A DNA stretch of 64,000 nucleotides from Tigriopus japonicus (taxonomy: Eukaryota > Arthropoda > Copepoda > Harpacticoida > Harpacticidae), in assembly GCA_010645155.1 (NCBI GenBank), contig CM021318.1, forward strand, positions 222,557 to 286,556, read 5' to 3'. Below the pieces are notes generated by a model that did no database searches, had not been told where the DNA came from, and saw only the letters and a list, made by a program, of their open reading frames with translations. This document shows, one piece after another, positions 12,531-21,500 of the stretch. Each line of letters starts with the position of its first letter. The first letter of the stretch is position 1. The translations under genes were made by a program, and so were the position numbers.

Positions 12531-13573
12531 TTTAGGGCTTAAATTTCAAATCAAAACCTTTTTTTTTGCAATTTGTCCACTTAAAGTGATTGGCGTTGGC
12601 CTTTTTGGGAAGGTTCGCGAACTTTTCCCATGACATGTTCCATATTTTCCATGACACGTTTCATATCGCAGTTTGAGGCTAACTTTGACATTTGAGATGT
12701 ACAATTTCGCACCATCTTATCGAGTGATAACACTTAGTCTGTATCTGCCTTGCTAATATACTAACAAATATTGAAATTCAAACTCTGGAAACTCTGAATG
12801 GACTTTTCCATCCTAAAAGAGGTCATATCCAATTGGTATTTTCAAGCAAATCAAGGCAGGAATTGGTGTTTTTCTGAGCAGATGTGCGAGTACGGCCAGC
12901 TATATTTCGGGTCCCGACTTTGACGGGATTTTTTTCTAATTAGGACAAATAATTGTTTGTCTGGTCATGGTTTTTGTCTGGCGAATGACTTCTACAATGT
13001 TAGGGATTTGGAAGAGAGGCATTCAAACTTACCTGCAGATTGTCTTTTTTCTGCATACCATATTTTTTTCATGACTAGTACCAGAGATATTGTGACACAC
13101 CAATGTAAAAAAAAAATCAACCATTTTTTTCTGAAACGCTGGGATTTTTGAATGGTCAATAAATATTTAGGAATATCGGATTTGGTCACCTTGCCTTTTG
13201 CTTTGACTCTACGAAAGATAAACAATACAAAATTCAGTGACGCCGGGGACATTTCTTGCAATGCCATTTCCTTTTTTCTGTTCAAATTTGAAAGTGGCAG
13301 GAATAAAAAGTTTGGCCTTCATCGACTTTAGACAAAGAAATGAGAAGTTTTTGTTGGTAAATGTGGTGGCATGAGATTTCCTAAGTGAAAATGAATGACA
13401 AAATATGTAACACCTTTCAACAGAAAATCGGCTTCAAACAAGTTGGCAACGCTAAATTTCCAAGACAAAAAACATTGTTAAAAGTGAAATCTCCTAAAAC
13501 TTCAACTCCAGGCTTTTCTCAACCAAAACTGGATCATTCAAAACCTTCAAAAAAGGTTTAGGAGTTTACAATA
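12531..13573. other. Intergenic region upstream of the first THAP gene
   Basis: No gene is recognised. An open frame on the minus strand (12992-13285) has no recognisable domain and I do not accept it. Confidence 0.4.
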
Positions 13574-14227
13574 ATGGTCTATTGTTGTTCTTGGGGCCTT
13601 TGCAAGTCTTCATCCAGAAAAAATGAGCCTAACGTACGATTCGTTAGATTTCCTAACGTCAAAAAGCAGCGAAAAAGAGCTGAAAAATGGGCCCTTTTAT
13701 GTGGACGAGTGGGTTTCACTGTCGAAAACGTAACAAGACACCGCTATATCTGCAGCAAACATTTTCCTCCTAACAGTATTTTGGATCCCAACCAGAACCC
13801 TTCCTTGGAACCTTTTAATGCTATCAAAGAGTATAAATCCCTTGTAAAGGGGAAAAAGATGGGACTATTGTCCAAAAAGCGGAAACATGATTTTGAAAAG
13901 CTCAATTTAGGGTCTTATTTAAAAGATAAAAAGCGTCGTGAAGAGCGCCAAAACGATCAAAACTTAGACCCTCTTTCCTTGTCTGAATATCGCCAAACGT
14001 TAGCGAAATCGAGTGAAGGAGAGAGTTCCATCCAAAATAAACATATGTGTGGAAGTGTCAAATCCGTTTGCGTCAAAAAAGAGTCACGGGTCGATTTTGA
14101 GGATGACTTCGAATCCTGCTCGGAAATGGCGGAGTATAGCTTGAAACCTGAACTGGAATTTGCTATCCACGAGCATGGAGAGACAAGCTCTTTTGAATTT
14201 ATTGACGTTAATCAACTTAATATTTAA
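13574..14227 (+). CDS. THAP-domain zinc finger protein, copy 1
   Basis: An intronless 217-residue protein. The N-terminal THAP domain (C2CH zinc finger) covers about residues 1-87: Cys5 and Cys10 (CSWGLC), FVRFP at about 23-27, the conserved Trp39 (AEKWALLCGR), then Cys60 and His63 (YICSKHF). THAP domains bind DNA and many derive from P-element-like transposases. The rest is lysine-rich then acidic, with motifs of the sumoylation type (VKKE, LKPE), and ends in a block (GETSSFEFIDVN) shared with copy 2. The conserved tail suggests a protein-interaction role, which is inference. An AATAAA signal lies at 14247-14252. It sits between transporter copies A and B, on the opposite strand. Confidence 0.88.
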   Translation: MVYCCSWGLCKSSSRKNEPNVRFVRFPNVKKQRKRAEKWALLCGRVGFTVENVTRHRYICSKHFPPNSILDPNQNPSLEPFNAIKEYKSLVKGKKMGLLSKKRKHDFEKLNLGSYLKDKKRREERQNDQNLDPLSLSEYRQTLAKSSEGESSIQNKHMCGSVKSVCVKKESRVDFEDDFESCSEMAEYSLKPELEFAIHEHGETSSFEFIDVNQLNI

Positions 14228-14246
14228 CTTGTCGTCAGGTTGTGAA

Positions 14247-14252
14247 AATAAA
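14247..14252 (+). promoter_or_regulatory. Polyadenylation signal of THAP copy 1
   Basis: AATAAA about 20 bases after the stop codon. Confidence 0.6.
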
Positions 14253-14589
14253 TTGTGTTAGCATCGCGTTTAATTATGTTTGAAAATAGTGTGTGCAGTG
14301 ATGAGATTGATATTTTCAGGGGATCGGGCTTTTAAGACATGACCAGTTTTTTAAAGATTCAGCACTTGGGCCTCTGCATCTTGACAGAGATGTGACAAAG
14401 ACAGACGAGCTAAAATGTATTAAAAGTCTTAGTCAGATCAACAGGTCTGTGGTGCTAGTTGTAGATCCTAGGAATGGTTATGGGTTGCGAGGTTGGCAGT
14501 GAGAAATATGAATATTAACTTCCACTGAACCTCTGATCAGATGGTTCAGAGAGTGAACTCTACATCACTTTAACACGGACCAAATCAAT

Positions 14590-14790
14590 TGGACACAAAA
14601 AAATTTTTTTGGATTGTGGGTGCAAGCAAGGATCGGAGGTTGAGCCTTGCCCGGCCAGCAAAGCCAGCCATCAAGTTTCCCGATAGGCAATCTTATGTCC
14701 GGTATCAGAATCGTTCTCCGTCTGGGGATATGGATTAAGGTCTAAAAGTTTCCATGAGAGAGGTCGGGTCGGAGAATGGAACTTGGGAGC
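14590..14790 (-). mobile_element. SINE family A fragment (body, no tRNA head)
   Basis: Its reverse complement matches the body of the SINE at 40490-41015, including CAGACGGAGAA-CATTCTGATACC-type sequence, AGATTGCCTATCGG and GATGGCTGGCTTTGCTGGCC, and ends in an A/T-rich tail. The tRNA-like head seen in the 40-kb copy is missing here. Confidence 0.75.
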
Positions 14791-14815
14791 TCTCTCCTTA
14801 TGGACGTTTTCAGGT

Positions 14816-15400
14816 AAATGTCACCAAATTTGGAATAAAGTTTTTTCTACCGCCATCTACAGAAAAAATAACTCGGTTCTGGAAAAGCAGTTTAAAAAAA
14901 GAACAATTTTATTATGATTTTCTACACACTTTGCAAAAACTTTGCTTGATTTTTGTTTGTCCACAGATGTTTAAGCTTTGCTTTGGGACAATTCTGGTTG
15001 TCAGGAAAGTACATGCACTTCCAGAGTCCTAAAAACTTTGCACATTTTCTCAATTCATAGCTTTATTTCAAAAACAGTAGTCTAGGAATTTAGATGCAAC
15101 TTCAATTCAATGGAATTCTTGAAATACCAACTTTGAAATAAAGGTTTTACAACCGCCATCTACCGATAGAAAAACTTAATACTTGAAAAGTAGGTTTTTT
15201 AAAAGAACAATTTTGCTATGATTTATTGCACACTTTACATAAACCTTGCTTGATTATGGTGCATGGATGGTTAAGCTTCCATTGGATACCATTTTGATTG
15301 TCAAGACCTTGCGCATTTCCTCAATGAATAGCAATTTAAAAACGGAAGTCTAGGAATTTAGGTTGATCTATAACTTAATGTAAAAGGCCGTATTGATCAA
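14816..15400. repeat. Degenerate tandem duplication of about 300 bp
   Basis: 14816-15110 and 15111-15400 share ordered blocks: ACCGCCATCTAC, AAAAGAACAATTTT, GCTATGATTT/TTATGATTTT, ACTTTGC-TTGCTTGAT, TTAAGCTT and AGTCTAGGAATTTAG. The two units are clearly diverged. Non-coding. Confidence 0.7.
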
Positions 15401-16176
15401 GAACCTTGAAATGAATTCATTAATCAGCAATGTTAACCTTCTACACGTGCTGGACCCAAAAAACAGTTTTATTTGATCCCTTGCTGACACCCTCAAAAAC
15501 CCGTTTTTGCAGAAATTGTTCAGGTATCATTGGAACTGTAGAGGTAATGAAAAATCCTCAATCCATAAAAGAAGAATGCTTTCCCAATGTGTATACCTTA
15601 TTTCAGAGTAAAAACAAATACAAAAAGTTTGCTCAAAAGAGCATTTTATCATCCAGCCATTAGTTGTGCTGACTTACTTGCAACATTTCGCTGAATCCAT
15701 GCGTAAAGTGATCACAGAATTCATGAAAAAGACTGCTACCTAGTTCTTTCTTGTAACAAATGACTCACTAATTACAGGAGATTTAAGTTAACACCAGAGT
15801 AAAGTACATGTACGTGTTTTTAAAGATTTCTGAAAATGCTATTTAGTATCTTCGGACAGCACTATCTTCAGCACTATATTGAGAATAGCATTTATGGTCT
15901 TTCCAGGCTTTCAAAACTGCATGCAGTTACCCCCAGCCATCTGGTCACACTGTTTGTCAATCACATATTTAGTCACCCTGCGGTTTGTTTTGATTTTACT
16001 GAACATCAATGTCACGAAAGAAGAAATTACCTTCCTTTTCAAACCAGTGTTACCCCAATTCATAAATATTGACCCCCTTGTTGGGGTTGAAAATAATATT
16101 TATTTTCTCTGTAAATATTGCCTTGTTGCTGTCGTTCTTTTTGATACACCTAAATAAGGCATAAAAGTTTACAACC
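15401..16176. other. Intergenic region upstream of the second THAP gene
   Basis: No gene or repeat with clear ends recognised. The last bases before the ATG (AGTTTACAA) match the same position in THAP copy 1, so the duplicated unit includes a little 5' flank. Confidence 0.4.
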
Positions 16177-16815
16177 ATGGTTTATTGTTGTTCTTGGGGG
16201 CTGTGCAAGTCGTCATCCAGAAAAAATGAGCCTGGCGTGCGATTCGTTCGATTTCCTAACGTCAATAAGCAACGGAAAAGAGCTGAAAAATGGGCCTTTT
16301 TGTGTGGACGAAAGGGTTTTACTATCAAAAACGTTTCGAAATTCCGCTACATATGTAGCAAACATTTCCCTCCCGACAGCATTTTGGATCCCAAACTGAA
16401 CCCTTTCCTGGAACCTTTTGACGCTGTTAGAGAGTATAACGCTCAACAAAAAGAAGAGAAAAGCAAAAAGCGGAAACCACCTGCAAGAAGACAAAGTGCA
16501 CAATCCACTTTAGAAGATACTAAAAAACCCTTGGCTTTCCGAGATTGTGCTGTCAATTCAATGGGTCAGGATTATGACCCAATGGTCTTGTCTGAGTCTT
16601 GCCCAAAGAAAGAGTGTTTAGTCAAACAAGAAGATGTTAATTGTGTCGTGATTAAGGAAGAGCCAAAGACCGATATCGAAACCTATTTGGTAATAGAGGA
16701 GCCGAACTTGAAACCGGAACCAGAATTCGATGCTCACGAGAATGGGGAAACGGGCTCGTTCGAGTTTATTGATGTTAACCGACCTACCACATGTGATAGT
16801 CAACAATTGTATTAG
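16177..16815 (+). CDS. THAP-domain zinc finger protein, copy 2
   Basis: An intronless 212-residue paralogue of the gene 2 kb upstream, same strand. The THAP domain (residues 1-87) is nearly the same: CSWGLC, FVRFPNV, AEKWAFLCGR and YICSKHFPPDSILDP keep the C2CH ligands and the Trp. The linker has diverged and was partly rebuilt; it is rich in lysine and contains sumoylation-type motifs (VKQE, IKEE, LKPE). The final block GETGSFEFIDVN is conserved with copy 1, then the last eight to nine residues differ. Likely a nuclear DNA-binding protein; target unknown. An ATTAAA signal at 16827-16832 is close to the stop. Confidence 0.88.
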   Translation: MVYCCSWGLCKSSSRKNEPGVRFVRFPNVNKQRKRAEKWAFLCGRKGFTIKNVSKFRYICSKHFPPDSILDPKLNPFLEPFDAVREYNAQQKEEKSKKRKPPARRQSAQSTLEDTKKPLAFRDCAVNSMGQDYDPMVLSESCPKKECLVKQEDVNCVVIKEEPKTDIETYLVIEEPNLKPEPEFDAHENGETGSFEFIDVNRPTTCDSQQLY

Positions 16816-16832
16816 AAATAATATCTATTAAA

Positions 16833-17392
16833 GTTCGAGAAAACCCCAATGAGAACTTTCCCTAGTAAATTGATCCGAAAGTGCCAAAAATTTGCTTTAG
16901 TTGAGTTCAAGCTGGAACGGCATGTCATAAAAGAACTTCCTTTCTTTTACAAATTAATAGCTAAGTTCTGTGCCATAGAAAGGCTTTAACAATGAATTCT
17001 ATTAATACATACCATAATTTGGGTTCCAGGATAACTTGGTACATGGGATAACTCAACACTGGATAACTGGGTATAGCGGAAAACTCGGTACAGGAAGATT
17101 CAGTCCAAGATAACTGGGTACACCGGATAACTGAACACAATTCTGAATGACTTGTTGAAATTGTCAATCTATTTAGCAACACTTATTTATACCTAAAAAC
17201 CGGATTGTTTGAATTAACACATGTTTTCTAGTCTTATTGCTTGCTCGTTGATTAAATGTTTGGCTGCTTTCAAAGTCTCGGCCAGATTCACTGTTCATAC
17301 GTCTAGTTTTTGGAATCACTAGATAACTTTGTAAAAATGCATAAAAATGCCTTTGGTCTGAGTTGCAAAATCAAATCCCTTTTGCGTTTTTA
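16833..17392. repeat. Short tandem repeats (17027-17140) in an intergenic region
   Basis: About seven degenerate units of roughly 17 bases built on GGATAACTNGGTACA occur between 17027 and 17140. No gene is seen in this stretch. Confidence 0.7.
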
Positions 17393-18046
17393 ATTAGACA
17401 TGCACAAGGTTGCTCCAAGTGAGCGTTTTAAATCATTCCGCGGGCGGCAAAACAAGGCCGTTGGCTGTGCTGAGTTGCTCAGCCCATTTTGGCGAATCCA
17501 AGTTTTTCCCATTTTGACGAGCATTTGATGATTCTAGGTCCTTGGAAACGATCGGTATTTCACTTAAGGATACCTTGGCTGGAATTGGGTCAATAATATG
17601 CAAAAAATAATATTAGGGTGATTGATTTAAAAGCAAGTAAGCAGGCCTTGTGCTATTGCAAAAATAGGACTTAACATTGATCCAAACACTAATATTAAGA
17701 TGCGGATTTATTCAGTGGGTTCCAAAGAATCATTTCAATATTTCAAAATACTTAACATATAGAGAAATGCAATATTTTTTAACGCTTCTTTCTGTTAAGA
17801 TCTAATCTTTTCTGTATCATTTTCAAGCAAACAAATTGGGCATATTTTCAACCAAGTGAAAGCAGAGGGATCAAAACGTAAAATTAAGATCGTTTCCAGG
17901 GACCTAGAATCATCAAATGCACGTTAAAATGGGAAAAACTTGGATTCGCCAAAATGGGCTGAGCAGCTCAGCACAGCCAACGGCCCTGTTTTGCCGCCCG
18001 CGGAATGATTTAAAACGCTCACTTGAAGCAACCTTATACATGTCCT
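17393..18046. mobile_element. Foldback element, family 2, with long terminal inverted repeats
   Basis: 17393-17560 and 17880-18046 are near-identical inverted repeats of about 168 bp, sharing for instance AAATCATTCCGCGGGCGGCA, GTTGGCTGTGCTGAG and TTGGCGAATCCAAGTTTTTC. The 320-bp centre is AT-rich and non-coding. A truncated relative lies at 30452-30860. Confidence 0.85.
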
Positions 18047-18492
18047 ATTGCATGAAGCTTTGCTGTTCGTTGCAATTTCTCAAAAATATTTACATGTTGG
18101 CCATTTCCGTATTTCTGTTTAACTTGAGTTTAATCCTCTTCACTGAAATGACAGGGTGAACTTGCAAGAGCGTTGAAATCAAGCAAGATATTTTTAAAAA
18201 AATATCTTATTTCACTTTAGAAGCTCTTTTGCTCCTACATATTCCCAATGAAAAGCGATTTGAAGCGTTTAAATTTCTTACCTAATGTTTTGCCTCATGG
18301 ATATTTATTGGGCCAAAATTATCAAACATAATTGTCAAAGGAAGGAGCTGAACTTTGATCAGTAATCACATTAATTAGCTATGATGCCAAAATATTTTTT
18401 TTTATGGGAAAGCTATTCTTCTCCAGTTATGTTTGTAGATTGACTAGAAAAGGCGACAATGATGTTCCGTCAATAAATAGCGATAACATTCT

Positions 18493-18498
18493 TTTATT
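18493..18498 (-). promoter_or_regulatory. Polyadenylation signal of transporter B
   Basis: AATAAA on the minus strand, about 27 bases beyond the present stop of copy B. It overlaps the ancestral stop codon position (18494-18496). Confidence 0.55.
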
Positions 18499-18524
18499 CC
18501 AACACTTCATAATTGTATTGCGAT

Positions 18525-21500
18525 TTAGATCTTCTGATTTGAAAAACGTACTGACAACAATCCAAAATGGCCATCAAAAATTGAGAATTTTTGAGAAACT
18601 AACATTGAGATCTGACTGGTTTGTGGAAATCCAAAGGCGTTGACAAGTATTCCAGCCACTGTTGGGCCAATAAAATTGCCTAAATGGAATGCTGCCCCCC
18701 AAAGACCTGTAAAGGCAGAGTTTTATTAATTGCATGGCTTTTTAAAGTTGAATTCAAAACAAAAAAACAACAACATTATTTTTGACAAAATGACTGTCAT
18801 TTTTTGTTAAATAAAACCGCCGCTCTTCAAGCATGGTTCCTCAATAAAAGGCCGTAAATGTGTTAGATTTTACACAAATTCTAGGTATTTGCCAAATACA
18901 AAGTACATGGTGCATGCATGATCTTTATATTCTCAAATTCATGCATTATTGCAGTTCATATTTGAAGTGGTTTTGAATCAAACTTCCGATCCACAAAACC
19001 TCCTTGGGAAAATTTGGCAAAATATCTTTTTAAACCATGTTTCTGAACTAAAAGCTAGTTGGCCAAATTTTACCTAAATTGACGTTTTTAATGTCTTGAG
19101 TTGCTCAAGGAATCAATATTGCCAGATTAAGAAAGTTTGAATGTTCTTTTTGTACATTTGACCAGTATTTGAAGTAGCTTCAAGTTCTTTTTATCGATCA
19201 TTTTAATACTCAGAACATTAAAAGGCTGATGAATATCTGATTGATAAAAAAATGGCCAAATAAATCTTAAACGGCTTTTTGGAAAACTTAAAAAATGACA
19301 CAATTGTCTGCATTGACTATTCAGGTACTAATAAGCCTCAATGAGTTATAATAATTGCTTGAAAACTAATTCTACTCAAAAGAGACTAAATCTTTAGACT
19401 AACATCAAGTTTTTGGTACATGAGGAACTCTCGATTGCTGGTGATGACAGCTTTGATTTTTCGACTACCCGCTCTTGTACCCGCACAATCAAGGCTGGAA
19501 TATAATAATAATTAATGTAAATAATTGGATTATGTTCAAGTACCTGTGAGAATCAGATATGTGTTCACACCATCTCGATAACCTAATCGTATGCACTCTT
19601 TGTAGGCTCTGGAAAACGACGAAACTGATACCAATCCATAGCCTAGTCCAAAGAACGGCATCATCCCAAAAATCAATGGGACCGAAGTTTGGAGTCCTTT
19701 CAAGAAAGGCGCGGGACCAATGAAGAGAAACGCAATGAACAACAGGAAATTGCCCATAATTGAGAGCAAGATCGGATATTGTATCCTGTCACATGCCTAA
19801 AAATGATTTGACTATATTGAATACGTACATGATACATGGACAATTTCATGACTTCTTGTCTAAGTTTGACATGATGAAATTTTTAGATTGGAGACTACTT
19901 TTTTTCAATTTTCAGGGCTATCGATCATCAGAACTAAAAGTATGTCTTATCAATACTCGAATGAACTGAGCGTAGAATGAATGAGTTCGCAATCGATCGA
20001 ACGCAATCGATTCTGTTCATTCTGGAAATCGTAACTTTTAACGCTAGCATTTCAGTCCGGAGAAACTCAATAGTTCTTGACGTAGATATAAGGAAAAATT
20101 GTGTCTGTGTCGATTGATTTCGTCAAAAAAATTCTTGTTTGATTCCACTAGAACAAAAAGAACCTTAACGAGACTGAGGCATCTCTTAAGAACTCGAAAA
20201 AGTCACCAAACTTGCATTAAAAAAATGCCTTACGTGACCCACAACTGGTGTGGTGACCATGTAACATGCCGCCATGATCAGAAAGGCCATGCTGACCTCA
20301 AATTGAGTGGCTTGAGCCTCGGAGTTCCTCATGTGAGGTTGCAGCATTGATTCAAACATTCCGTTTCCACAGAAAAGGATAAATTTGTCCAAGAATGGGA
20401 GCGCAATACTGAAAGACTAAGACCCAAATCAAATACAGTTATAATCGACATTTTCTTTTGGCTGGGTTGCGGATTTTTTTTTTAAGTTAAAAGTTTTTAA
20501 GAAAGTTAAATATTAACGTTACCACATAAAACATAAAATCAACATTTATATGAAAATTTGGGCTGCCAACGAATTCCTGTTGGCAGATCTGTACAACCCT
20601 TGAATAGTGGGTTGATCAGGAAGAGTACTTAATAATTTGTCCAATCCTGCTTTAAATTTTGCTTACTATTTCGGACAAGTGATTACCGGTGATGCAGATT
20701 TTCAAGAAACGGATTTGTTTGCCATTCACTGGGTTAAATTGCCCATTTTTGGTAAATTTGCAAGAAATAATGCCCCCTCGATGATTTCTTTGGCACTTTT
20801 TTCTTTTGTTGTGGAGCAGAAATCCCAGAAGTTTCATTGGGTACGGTCAGTTGATAGCTGACGAGCGAGATCCTTTTCTCCTTGAAACGTCTAGAGCAGG
20901 GGTCGGCAACGGGTGGGCCGCGGCCCAAATGTGGGCCCAAGGGTGGTCGATGCTGGGCCCAGGAACTATGGAGAAAGTCCAAAATAGTGGGCCCGAGAGC
21001 CATCCATAGTACTGTACTTGTGGGCCCAAAGCTCTTTGACCGCTAATTTGTGGGCCCCTGAACCTACCAAAGCCTGTTTGGTGGGCTCCAGACAACGCGA
21101 ATCAGATTTCGTGGGCCTTGACCTAAAGATGGTTGCTGACCCCTGGTCTAAAGTTTCTGCTCTGCAACAAAAAAACATTCTTGTCCGGCCCTTAATGTGG
21201 TTACCTTTGTAACATTCCTAAGAGAGAGTGAGGGTTTGTTGTCGCCCATCCGTTGTTTACTCTTGGCTAAAGTACCTGGTTGTACATATGGAACAATCAT
21301 GAGGAGAACGAAGGCCAAGGCGATGACAAACCCACCCACGATGTAAAATGGCAAGCCGAATCCACCATATTCAAATAAAAGTGAGCCCAAAACAGGTCCT
21401 GTAGGGATCAAACAAAGAGGATCGGAGGTCATTTGAAGCGACTAAAAGCGAAAACCACTTACCCACTGTGTAACCCAAGCCAAAACACATCTCGGTCCAA

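Noticed and set aside
12992..13285. 97-residue minus-strand open frame
   Set aside because: No domain, low-complexity ends, no splice partners; likely chance.
16213..16806. Minus-strand open frames opposite THAP copy 2
   Set aside because: Antisense shadows of a clear THAP gene.
20734..21178. Several overlapping open frames on both strands
   Set aside because: They all fall within the GC-rich hAT MITE and its host MITE; composition makes them open by chance.
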